From: Eubacteriales Family XIII. Incertae Sedis bacterium
Lineage (GTDB): Bacteria > Bacillota_A > Clostridia > Peptostreptococcales > Anaerovoracaceae
NCBI GenBank assembly: GCA_031280075.1
Contig: JAITHG010000150.1
Span: forward strand, 1 to 7,508
DNA: 7,508 nucleotides
Direction of reading: 5' to 3'
Position 1 is the stretch's first letter, and every line of letters begins with the position of its first letter. The translations under genes and the position numbers were made by a program. The notes below the pieces were generated by a model. The model saw nothing but the letters and a program-made list of their open reading frames with translations. It was not told the DNA's origin and did not search any database. This document shows positions 1-5,916 of the stretch, in pieces.

Positions 1-5
1 CTATA

Positions 6-1334
6 TCAATGCGCAATCAAGCTCGGCAGCCAAGTGCTGAGCCAAGGGACGTAAGTGACCAGCAACAGCACCGGGATGCCCGCAAGGAACAGGTAAGGCA
101 TCAGGGGTTTCAGCAGGTCGCCTACGCCGCACTTCGCCATGCGCGCCGAGATGAACAGGTTGCCTGCCATCGGCGGCGTGATGACACCGATCCCGATGGA
201 CACGAAGAGGATGACACCCATCTGGATGTCGCCGACCCCGATCGCACGCGCGGTCGGCAGCAGCAGGGGCGCGATCACGATGATGATGACGGGCGGCGAG
301 ATGAAGCAGCCCGCGAGGATGTAGATGAGGTCGATGAACAGCAGGATGAGGACGGCGCTGTCGGTGATGCCGAGCATCCCGTTCGCCAGTTTCGTCGGAA
401 CCTGCTCCAGCAGCAGGATCCGGTTGAACACGGCGGAGGTCGCCACGATCAGCATGATGACACCCACGTCCTTGGTCGTGGTCGTGAAGCACTTCCACGT
501 ATCTTTGAGGTTCACGGCGTGGAATATGATGAGCCCGGCGGCGATGGCATAGAGGCAGCCTACGCCGCCCGCCTCCGTCGCCGTGAACAGCCCGCCGTAG
601 ATGCCGCCGAGGATGACGACGGGCATGATCAGTGCCGGGATCGCCTTGACAGAAGTCCTGCCCAGCTCCCTGCCCCAGGTCTCACCGCTCTCCTTGCGTT
701 TCCGCACAAGCGCCTTCGTCTCTTCGTCCGCAGCCTCCGGTGAGTAATACTTTTTGTACATGACGCGGTTGATGAACATGATCAGCGCTGCCCAGATGAT
801 GCCGGGGATGACCGTCGAGAGGAAGAGCTGCGCGATGGAGGCCGTCGACACCGTCGCATAAAGGATGGCGTTGGAGTTTGGCGGGATCATGAAACCGAGG
901 GGCGCTGCCACCGCGAGCACAGTCCCGATGTAGCGCCTGTCCCATCCCATCTTCAGCATCGGGGGGAACATGATGGAGCCCACCGCGTTCGCCGTCGCGA
1001 GATCCGATCCGGTGATCGTGCCGAAAAAGGCGGCCGCCACGACGATGGCGCATGCCATGCCGCCCTTCACCTTCCGCACGAGCACCTCCGACAGCATGAC
1101 GAGGCGCTGCGCGATCGAGGTCTCGACCATCAGCCGCCCCGCCAGGATGAACAGGGGAATCGCCAGGTAGGCATAGGAGTTGGCCGCGTTGAACGAGGTC
1201 GTCACGACGGCACCGAGGCTCTGCCCTGTTATGATAAGATAGAACAGACTGCCCCAGAGGAACGAGTACGCCACCGGCACGCCAAAGAACATGATGCCGA
1301 CGATCAGGATGCAGGTCAGCCAGAGTTCTGTCAT
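6..1334 (-). CDS. dctM: TRAP transporter large permease (DctM family)
   Basis: Large membrane subunit of a tripartite ATP-independent periplasmic (TRAP) transporter, the channel-forming part that uses an ion gradient to import an organic acid handed over by the binding protein. The 442-aa product is hydrophobic almost throughout, with about a dozen membrane segments. It shows family signatures: AIPLFILAG near residue 58, GTITGSDLATANAVGS near 105-120, a GFMIPPNSN loop near 147-155, GGIYGGLFTATEAGGV near 243-258, and GVITPPMAGNLF near 384-395. Length is close to the usual 425-440 aa. The start ATG overlaps the dctQ stop as ATGA, and GGAGG lies 8 nt upstream inside the end of dctQ, so translation is probably coupled. 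The TGA stop is 5 nt from the window edge, so any further operon gene is out of view. The substrate cannot be read from this subunit. Family identity is very secure. Confidence 0.96.
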   Translation of the reverse strand: MTELWLTCILIVGIMFFGVPVAYSFLWGSLFYLIITGQSLGAVVTTSFNAANSYAYLAIPLFILAGRLMVETSIAQRLVMLSEVLVRKVKGGMACAIVVAAAFFGTITGSDLATANAVGSIMFPPMLKMGWDRRYIGTVLAVAAPLGFMIPPNSNAILYATVSTASIAQLFLSTVIPGIIWAALIMFINRVMYKKYYSPEAADEETKALVRKRKESGETWGRELGRTSVKAIPALIMPVVILGGIYGGLFTATEAGGVGCLYAIAAGLIIFHAVNLKDTWKCFTTTTKDVGVIMLIVATSAVFNRILLLEQVPTKLANGMLGITDSAVLILLFIDLIYILAGCFISPPVIIIVIAPLLLPTARAIGVGDIQMGVILFVSIGIGVITPPMAGNLFISARMAKCGVGDLLKPLMPYLFLAGIPVLLLVTYVPWLSTWLPSLIAH

Positions 1335-1882
1335 TCGACCGCCCTCCCTGCATCCTCCACCCTTCCTGCCTGCGCGCTGCCCAGCGACCGGAAATGGTTC
1401 ACTTCCTTTATCAGGATGACGATCTCGTAGACCGTCAGGAGCAGGCAGGCGAAGAAGGCGAGCCCTGTCAGGATCCAGATCGGAACCTTCAGGGCGAAGG
1501 TCGCCTGCCCCGCCTCATAGGTGAAGACGACGTACTCGAGCGACAGCCATGTGTACAGCCCGATGCACGAGATCGAGAACAGCGATGCCACCATGTTCAC
1601 CGCCGACTTCACGCGCGGGCGGCGCCCGATGGCGTTGACGAGCAGGTCGATCTTGATCTGCCCTTCCTTCGGGTCCCGCGAGCAGATCACCGCGCCGAGC
1701 CAGATCGCGATCATCAGGAAATAGGTCGGCAGTTCCTCGAACCCGAAAGAGGACGACTGGAAGACGAAGCGGAAGAGGACGACCATCGTCACGATGGCAA
1801 AGATCAGGAACGTCATTGCCGCCGAGATGTAGTCGACCAGATAAAAGACTGCCTTGTCCGCAATCCGCAGAAGCTTCTTCAT
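1331..1882 (-). CDS. dctQ: TRAP transporter small permease (DctQ family)
   Basis: Small membrane subunit of the TRAP transporter, which pairs with DctM. The 183-aa product has four predicted membrane helices, at about residues 18-40, 50-67, 93-118 and 132-158. It carries the family pattern of an acidic pair at the start of helix 2 (FEELPTYFLMIAIWLGA, 48-64), then GQIKIDLL (74-81) and a Pro-containing LKVPIW (131-136). The frame stays open upstream to 2008, but I choose the ATG at 1882. It has a GGGAG ribosome binding site a few bases upstream, the MKKLL start fits the family, and the longer version would run through the end of dctP. It starts 10 nt after the dctP stop and overlaps dctM by 4 nt, as expected for one transcript. 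The C-terminal 20 residues are hydrophilic and also contain the dctM ribosome binding site. Confidence 0.94.
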   Translation of the reverse strand: MKKLLRIADKAVFYLVDYISAAMTFLIFAIVTMVVLFRFVFQSSSFGFEELPTYFLMIAIWLGAVICSRDPKEGQIKIDLLVNAIGRRPRVKSAVNMVASLFSISCIGLYTWLSLEYVVFTYEAGQATFALKVPIWILTGLAFFACLLLTVYEIVILIKEVNHFRSLGSAQAGRVEDAGRAVE

Positions 1883-1892
1883 GGTTCTCCCT

Positions 1893-3002
1893 TTACTTGC
1901 CTGCCTCCACCGCAGCCATGTACTCGTTGTAGAACTCCTCACCCACGATCTTCTTGTAGGTGTCCACAAGGGAATCGCTGTAATCGATCCACTCTTGGCG
2001 CTGTGCATCGGTCGGGATGGACACCGTGATGTCCTTGGCTGCCAGATCCTCGTTCGCCTTCGCCTGGTCGGCGGACTGCTCCGCCGTCTCGAGCGCGCCT
2101 GCCTCCCACGCCGCCTTCTTCACCGCTTCCTGCTGTTCCGGGGTCAGTGCCGTCCAAGCCTTGTCGCTGACGACGTAGACCGCCGAGTTCGCCCACTGCC
2201 AGTTGAGATCCACGAAGTACTTGAGCACCTCGTAGTACTTCAGAACCATCATGACGGTGTTCGCGTTCTCGAAGCCGTCCACGGCACCCGTCTCCATACC
2301 GGTGTAGATGTCCATGGCGGACATCATCTGGGTCTGCGTCAGCCCGTCCCAGAACGCGCGCACGAGCTCTGACTCATAGACGCGCGTCTTCACGCCTTTC
2401 AGGTCGCCCGGCACGAGGACTTCCTTCTTGGAATTGCCGTAGCCCCGGAACGCGCCGGCACCCATGCCTGCGAGGTGCATGTTGTTCTCTGCGAAGAGCT
2501 TTTCGGTGATCTTGAAGATCTCGCCGTTGCCGCCGTCGATCGCCTTGTCCACCTGCTCGAGGTTGTCCCAGGTGAAGGGGATGCTGAACGCGTTGAAGCG
2601 CGGATCCGACGTGCTCATCGGCATGCCGCAGAACACGTCTGTCTCCCCCATCTGCACTTGTTCGAGCAGCTGCGGGTTTGCGCCGAGCGTGCCGCCCCAG
2701 TGGACGGTGACTTCCACTGCGCCGTTCGTATACTCCTTGACCTTCTCCGCGAAGAGGGCGAGCGCGTGCCCTTCCGCATTGTACGTGTCCGAAACCGCCG
2801 GATCCGTGTTGATCGTGCCTACGTTCCACTTGATTACCTCGGCTGCCGGCGTTTCTTCGGCGGGCGGTGCCTCCTGGTCGCCTCCCGGCTCGGTCTCGGG
2901 CGCGGATGCCGGCTCCCCGCCGCCGCCGCACGCCGCCATCGAGAACGCGAGCAGGACACACAGCACAGCAGCGAACACAGCCTTCACAAAACTTCTCCTC
3001 AT
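1893..3002 (-). CDS. dctP: TRAP transporter substrate-binding lipoprotein (DctP family)
   Basis: Extracytoplasmic solute receptor that captures the ligand and delivers it to DctQM. The 369-aa product begins with a lipoprotein signal peptide (MRRSF, a hydrophobic stretch, then SMAAC with Cys25 as the likely lipidated residue). A Gly/Pro/Glu-rich low-complexity tether runs from residues 26-54, and the DctP domain begins near 56. Family marks are RGYGNSKKEV (186-195, with the first ligand-contact Arg at R186), DLKGVKTRV (200-208, with R207 matching the conserved carboxylate-binding Arg of SiaP-type receptors) and TGAVDGFEN (238-246). These favour a carboxylate ligand; its identity is not readable. 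The start is fixed by a strong AAGGAGG site 6 nt upstream. A lipid anchor plus flexible tether suggests a membrane-attached receptor, as in Gram-positive-related lineages. It heads the dctPQM block behind a 194-nt gap that may hold its own promoter. Confidence 0.96.
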   Translation of the reverse strand: MRRSFVKAVFAAVLCVLLAFSMAACGGGGEPASAPETEPGGDQEAPPAEETPAAEVIKWNVGTINTDPAVSDTYNAEGHALALFAEKVKEYTNGAVEVTVHWGGTLGANPQLLEQVQMGETDVFCGMPMSTSDPRFNAFSIPFTWDNLEQVDKAIDGGNGEIFKITEKLFAENNMHLAGMGAGAFRGYGNSKKEVLVPGDLKGVKTRVYESELVRAFWDGLTQTQMMSAMDIYTGMETGAVDGFENANTVMMVLKYYEVLKYFVDLNWQWANSAVYVVSDKAWTALTPEQQEAVKKAAWEAGALETAEQSADQAKANEDLAAKDITVSIPTDAQRQEWIDYSDSLVDTYKKIVGEEFYNEYMAAVEAGK

Positions 3003-3065
3003 GACAATCCTCCTTCATTTCAATCCTTTTTCTGCAAGCCCGCCCAGTGGACGCGAAGGCAGAGC

Positions 3066-3142
3066 CGAAAATTGTTTTCGACACAAAAATGATATCGGAT
3101 TTCACAGTGACATGCAATTCGAAATCGTGAAATAGCTATTCC
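3066..3142. promoter_or_regulatory. cluster of palindromes around the dctP promoter (candidate operators)
   Basis: Four dyads are packed into 77 nt around the candidate dctP promoter. CGAAAA-TTG-TTTTCG (3066-3080) falls near the predicted transcription start. TCAC-A-GTGA (3102-3110) lies in the -35/-10 spacer. ATTTCAC (3099-3105) is repeated inverted as GTGAAAT (3127-3133) 21 nt away. GAAATAGCTATTCC (3129-3142) contains the perfect 10-mer AATAGCTATT, just upstream of the -35. Such placement fits binding by a repressor or activator that senses the transported substrate. No regulator gene is in the window and I cannot name the family. Confidence 0.4.
3089..3117 (-). promoter_or_regulatory. candidate sigma-70 promoter for dctPQM
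   Basis: Read on the minus strand, TTGCAT (3117-3112) is followed after exactly 17 nt by TATCAT (3094-3089). That is a weak -35 and a 5/6-match -10. The predicted start would lie near 3082, giving an 80-nt leader before the dctP ATG. No convincing terminator separates the dehydrogenase gene from dctP, so read-through from the upstream promoter is also likely. Assignment is by pattern only. Confidence 0.4.
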
Positions 3143-3196
3143 GAAAACGAAAGGTCTATTCCCAAAAGGTTATCCCGGATCCGCGCCGTCTGCCGC

Positions 3197-4150
3197 TCAG
3201 GGGTTTTCCTGTTTCAGCCGTGCCGTGCCGATGAGCATCCGGTTGCGCCATTTCAGATATTCTTCGTGGCTCCGCCCCTTCATCAGCGGCGCAAAGCCTT
3301 CTGCCGCCTTGCGCACAAACGCCTCGTCGTAGTCCGTCACCTTCTCCTGCTCTTCCGTGAAGAACTGGATCATATAATCCTTGTACTTCCGCAGCCCTTC
3401 CGCCAAATCCGCCGAATTCAGCTCCTCCACGCCGTAGGGACCTGTGAACGCCCAGCGCATGCCAAGCCCGTCCGTGATCGCACGCTCGACGGCGGGCACG
3501 TCGCAGATGCCCTCCTTGACCAAGTACAGGGCCTCCTGCACCAGGGACAGTTGCAGACGGTTCAGCACATAGCCGTAGACCTCCCGGCACAGGATAGGGC
3601 GCTGCCCGATGCCCTCGAAGAAGGCGTGCACCTGCGACTTGATTTCGGGCGATGCCCTGTCGCCGGAGATCTCCATGAAGGGGATCAGATGGGGCGGATT
3701 GGTCGGGTGCGCGACGACGCAGCGCTCCGGACTGTTTTGCACTTTGGCGGCGATCTCCGAGATCCGAAGCCCCGAGCAGCTCGAGCCGATGGGCACATGG
3801 ATCGGGGCGATGTCTGTCAGCCGCCGGAAGATGTCCTGCTTGAGCGCAAGATCCTCCCACAGGCACTCCTGGACGTAATCTGCCCCTTCGACGGCTGCGG
3901 CGAGGTCGTCCGTGAGTGTCACGCGCTGCAGGGCGGACTCCGCGACCGCCGGGGACATCGCCCCCTCGGCGACCAGGAACGCCATCTCGTCCCGCATCCT
4001 GCCCAATACCGTGTCGTAGGTCTCCGAGCGGCGGTTGTAGATGCGCACATCCAATCCCTTCCGGGCAAAGAGGATCCCAAAACTGTAACCGATGAAGCCC
4101 CCGCCGATGACGGCGATCGTCCTGAACCTATTCTCCGTCTGCACTGCCAT
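3197..4150 (-). CDS. NAD-dependent 3-hydroxy acid dehydrogenase, lambda-crystallin / L-gulonate 3-dehydrogenase-like
   Basis: Member of the 3-hydroxyacyl-CoA dehydrogenase superfamily, 317 aa, oxidising a 3-hydroxy acid to the 3-keto acid with NAD. The Rossmann motif is GGGFIG (16-21). The sequence tracks the lambda-crystallin/L-gulonate 3-dehydrogenase branch: QECLWEDLALKQDIF (94-108), VVAHPTNPPHLIPFMEI (145-161), GYVLNRLQ (193-200) and GLGMRWAFTGP (228-238). The catalytic set looks intact: Ser123-126 region, His148, Glu160, Asn197. This branch acts on free hydroxy acids, so a non-CoA substrate is my inference; L-carnitine dehydrogenase is a related alternative. The ATG at 4150 overlaps the upstream gene by 23 nt. 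Its AAGGAGG lies only about 2 nt away, so the GTG at 4144 (spacing 8) or the ATG at 4168 could be the real start. The frame open to 4423 belongs to the upstream gene's shadow. It precedes dctPQM, suggesting it processes the imported compound. Confidence 0.9.
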   Translation of the reverse strand: MAVQTENRFRTIAVIGGGFIGYSFGILFARKGLDVRIYNRRSETYDTVLGRMRDEMAFLVAEGAMSPAVAESALQRVTLTDDLAAAVEGADYVQECLWEDLALKQDIFRRLTDIAPIHVPIGSSCSGLRISEIAAKVQNSPERCVVAHPTNPPHLIPFMEISGDRASPEIKSQVHAFFEGIGQRPILCREVYGYVLNRLQLSLVQEALYLVKEGICDVPAVERAITDGLGMRWAFTGPYGVEELNSADLAEGLRKYKDYMIQFFTEEQEKVTDYDEAFVRKAAEGFAPLMKGRSHEEYLKWRNRMLIGTARLKQENP

Positions 4151-5072
4151 CCCCTCCTTTTGCTGCATCCGCCGAGCCAGCCCGCAGCCAGCCCGGCTCT
4201 GCATACGCCGGGTTTGGGTAGGAATAGAAACCCTGCCCCGACTTCTCGCCCAGCCGCCCTGCCTCGACCCATTCGTCCAGCAGCGCGGGCGGCAGGTCGT
4301 CCGGATCGCCGCTCTCTTCGTAATACGTGCGCTCGATCTGCTGCACGATGTCCAGCCCGACTTTGTCCATGAGCCCATAGGGGCCGTATGCCGTCCCCCA
4401 CTCCATGATGAAAGCGCGGTCAAGATCTTCCGGCGCGATGTAGCCCCCTGCCCAGAGCTTCAGGCACTCCTTCTTCATCGCCCGCCAAACCCGGTTCAGC
4501 CCCTGCCCCTTGATCTCCTTCTTCGTGACGATGGGCACGTTGCCCTGCCCTGTGAGAAATGCCAGGACTGCCTCCTTCGTGTCCTCCGAGGTCTGCGCTG
4601 CCCACATCACCTCGACGAGGTCGTCCTTCGTCGGTGTCATGAAGTTCATGTTGCACGTCCGATCTTTGCGCGCGACCCCTGCGCCGATGTCCGAGGACTT
4701 CAGCGACGAGCTGTTCGTCGTGAGCAGGGTCTTTTCCGGTGCTGCGGCGTCGATCCGGTTCCAGACCTCCTGCTTCAGCGCGAGACGCTCCGGCACGTTC
4801 TCGATGACGATGTCCGCGTCCTCCAGAGCCTCCCCGAGGTCGGACGTGTAGGCGAGCCGTCCCCGGATCCCCTCCCGGTCAAAGACCTCGAAACGATCTG
4901 CCAGTGCCCCGTCCGAAAGCCAGCCCTCCACCTTCTCCGCCGCGCGCGCGAGTGCCTCCCCGCTCACATCATAGACCCGGACACGCCGCCCGTAGACGGC
5001 GCTGCGGTAGGCGAGCATCGCCCCCTGCGTCCCGGAGCCGACGATCGTTACATTTCTGCATTCCCTGCCCAT
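4128..5072 (-). CDS. 3-hydroxyacyl-CoA dehydrogenase family protein with Asn in place of the catalytic His
   Basis: Second, divergent member of the same dehydrogenase superfamily, 314 aa, first gene of the cluster. The Rossmann motif is VGSGTQG (11-17), with VYDVS after beta-2 (33-37). DADIVIENVPERLALKQEVW (85-104) and TTNSSSL (118-124) follow the family. The C-terminal domain ends in the typical AGRLGEKSGQGFYSYPNP (271-288), absent from its neighbour, so this one is closer to 3-hydroxybutyryl-CoA dehydrogenases. Expected Ser122, Glu154 and Asn193 are present. Where the family has His in the pattern HFFNP, this protein reads NFMTP with Asn143, so the His of the catalytic His-Glu pair is missing. 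It may use another mechanism or substrate, or be non-catalytic. The ATG at 5072 has GGAGG 8 nt upstream. The stop lies 23 nt inside the next gene, whose ribosome binding site sits in this one's last codons. Confidence 0.88.
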   Translation of the reverse strand: MGRECRNVTIVGSGTQGAMLAYRSAVYGRRVRVYDVSGEALARAAEKVEGWLSDGALADRFEVFDREGIRGRLAYTSDLGEALEDADIVIENVPERLALKQEVWNRIDAAAPEKTLLTTNSSSLKSSDIGAGVARKDRTCNMNFMTPTKDDLVEVMWAAQTSEDTKEAVLAFLTGQGNVPIVTKKEIKGQGLNRVWRAMKKECLKLWAGGYIAPEDLDRAFIMEWGTAYGPYGLMDKVGLDIVQQIERTYYEESGDPDDLPPALLDEWVEAGRLGEKSGQGFYSYPNPAYAEPGWLRAGSADAAKGGDGSADGE

Positions 5073-5110
5073 CTCCCTGTCCTCCTCTCCTGCCTGTGGA
5101 TGATACCATC

Positions 5111-5116
5111 AGTATA
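5111..5116 (-). promoter_or_regulatory. candidate -10 box for the dehydrogenase-TRAP operon
   Basis: The minus strand reads TATACT here, a 5/6 match to the sigma-70 -10, about 38 nt upstream of the first dehydrogenase ATG. The hexamer 17 nt further upstream is ATGCAA, a poor -35, so the promoter may need an activator. The box sits in a longer ATCAGTATATTC word (plus strand 5108-5119) that recurs as ATCGGTATATTC at 5196-5207. Confidence 0.3.
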
Positions 5117-5160
5117 TTCCACCTCGGCGACAATTGCATTGAAAACTGCACGCATTGCAG

Positions 5161-5192
5161 AATAAAAAAGCAATGTCCATGCCAGACATTAC
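5161..5192 (-). terminator. probable intrinsic terminator
   Basis: On the minus strand GTAATGTC and GACATTGC form an 8-bp stem (one G-U pair) around a 7-nt loop, immediately followed by six Ts (5169-5164). It lies about 44 nt after the stop codon of the broken reading frame at 5236-5463 on the same strand, so it probably ended that gene's transcript. It lies upstream of the -10 box of the dehydrogenase operon, which would insulate that operon. The perfect AATGTC/GACATT core could instead be an operator. Confidence 0.55.
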
Positions 5193-5235
5193 CAAATCGG
5201 TATATTCTAAAAACCATATATTGGGTGCGATGGGA

Positions 5236-5463
5236 TTATGCGCAGATGCTGCCCCCATCCCGCGTCGCGAGTTCATAGTATCCGTCCTGCGTGTGGGTAT
5301 AGTGCCCACTCTCATTGGTGCTGCCCTGCTGGTATCTGAAATACACGTCCCCCGGCATGAATGTACAGTACAAGGCACCCGGCAAGGATCCGTCACCCGT
5401 TCAGTATGTCCCGACCAGGCTGTCCTGCATATAGACGCGGGGAGAGGATGATTTCACGTACAT
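5236..5463 (-). pseudogene. 3' remnant of an unrecognised gene with an in-frame TGA
   Basis: On the minus strand one frame reads MYVKSSSPRVYMQDSLVGTY, then TGA (5403-5401), then continues in the same frame for 54 residues (TGDGSLPGALYCTF, MPGDVYFRYQQG, TNESGHYTHTQDGYYEL, ATRDGGSICA) to a TAA at 5236. The residues on both sides have protein-like composition, rich in Tyr, Gly, Asp and Thr with alternating polar and hydrophobic positions. The TGA is one base from TGG, so a GTYW sequence was probably the ancestor. A terminator follows 44 nt later on the same strand. The frame also runs upstream towards 5491, where the palindromic element begins, so the 5' part may have been lost at that junction. 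It looks like the C-terminal beta-rich domain of a secreted or lipocalin-like protein, but I do not recognise the family. Confidence 0.5.
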
Positions 5464-5491
5464 AATCTGCTTTATTATCCTTTTCGGTACA

Positions 5492-5725
5492 CGCCTTGTC
5501 AATAGTTCCTGCGCAAGAGGGGGCAAAATCTGCGTATTGCTCCGGCAGCTAAACATTGGACACAAAGCGGTGTTCAGCATACCGGCATGCAAGGCGCAAA
5601 ACACAGCAATACTGGCGGTATTGCGAGGCTTTGCAACGCAGCAGGACGGTGTGCTGGACGGTGCGACTGTTCAAGGTTTAGCTGTCGGAGCAATACGAGG
5701 GGACATTTGCGCCGAGGGCAAGGCG
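5492..5725. repeat. long imperfect palindromic element (MITE-like), dyad at 5615
   Basis: The strongest arms are 5533-5562 and 5668-5697, which match in 27 of 30 positions as inverted repeats (CGTATTGCTCCG, CAGCTAAAC and TTG blocks). Their centre is 5615, the same centre as a perfect hairpin at 5606-5624 (GCAATAC, TGGCG, GTATTGC). Between them the two sides still pair partly, for example CAGCATACCG (5575-5584) against its counterpart near 5646-5655. Outside the arms, CGCCTTG (5492-5498) and CAAGGCG (5719-5725) mark probable ends after small indels. No transposase is encoded. The words GTATTGC/GCAATAC occur at both the tips and the centre, suggesting a nested or self-similar origin. It could be a non-autonomous mobile element, a dispersed palindromic repeat or a structured RNA. 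Small open frames across it are on both strands and look incidental. Confidence 0.7.
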
Positions 5726-5780
5726 AATTGGAAAAATCCCGGCTTCGAGAATCACCGCCTGCCGCCTGTAGGCAAACCAT

Positions 5781-5874
5781 AATGCTAAGTACAGATTGCA
5801 TTTTGCCTCATAAAAATGTAAAGTATAGATTGCATTTTACGCTACAAAAATGCTAAGTATAGATTGCATTTTTT
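5781..5874. repeat. 34-bp-period direct repeat array, each unit carrying a dyad
   Basis: Units begin at 5781, 5815 and 5849, exactly 34 bp apart. Each has a conserved 24-nt block (AATGCTAAGTAYAG then ATTGCATTTT; the second unit has AATGTAAAG) and a variable 10-nt filler. A degenerate fourth copy in register (5883-5904, matching a known unit at about 16 of 22 positions) reaches the ribosome binding site of the next gene. Within a unit the ends are inverted repeats; the third is perfect, AAAAATGC (5846-5853) and GCATTTTT (5866-5873) around 12 nt. The array fits iteron-like binding sites for a protein, most simply the ATPase encoded just downstream or its regulator. It is not a CRISPR: the filler is only 10 nt. 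Confidence 0.8.
5835..5863 (+). promoter_or_regulatory. candidate promoter inside the repeat array
   Basis: TTTTAC (5835-5840), 17 nt, then TATAGA (5858-5863) is a plausible weak sigma-70 promoter for the ATPase gene, placing the start near 5870 with a leader of about 47 nt. The TATAGAT belongs to the repeat itself, so a protein binding the repeat dyad would cover the -10 box; autoregulation is an inference. The second repeat unit offers a second TATAGAT at 5824-5830. Confidence 0.35.
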
Positions 5875-5916
5875 CACGTGTTGATGTAAGATGTGCATTG
5901 CATTGCGGAGGGTGGC

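Noticed and set aside
9..743. Long plus-strand open frame opposite the large permease gene
   Set aside because: Its product is Arg/Asp/His-rich without hydrophobic pattern, and the opposite strand encodes an unmistakable DctM. It is a GC-driven antisense shadow.
4151..4423. 91-residue N-terminal extension of the second dehydrogenase
   Set aside because: The extension is out-of-frame sequence of the upstream gene, and the Rossmann motif begins right after the ATG at 4150 as usual for the family.
3266..5165. Two long plus-strand open frames (368 and 357 aa) opposite the dehydrogenases
   Set aside because: Both lack recognisable motifs and have skewed Arg/Leu/Pro composition, while the minus strand carries clear Rossmann-fold enzymes.
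5401..5403. In-frame TGA as selenocysteine or recoded tryptophan
   Set aside because: Intact genes in the window use TGA as stop, and I see no convincing selenocysteine insertion hairpin just after it; pseudogene decay is simpler.
5537..5856. Small open frames across the palindrome and repeat array
   Set aside because: They read through inverted and tandem repeats on both strands, with Cys/Arg-rich products and no ribosome binding sites.
5781..5874. CRISPR array
   Set aside because: The conserved block is 24 nt with only about 10 nt of filler, so there are no spacers of normal size, and no cas gene is nearby.
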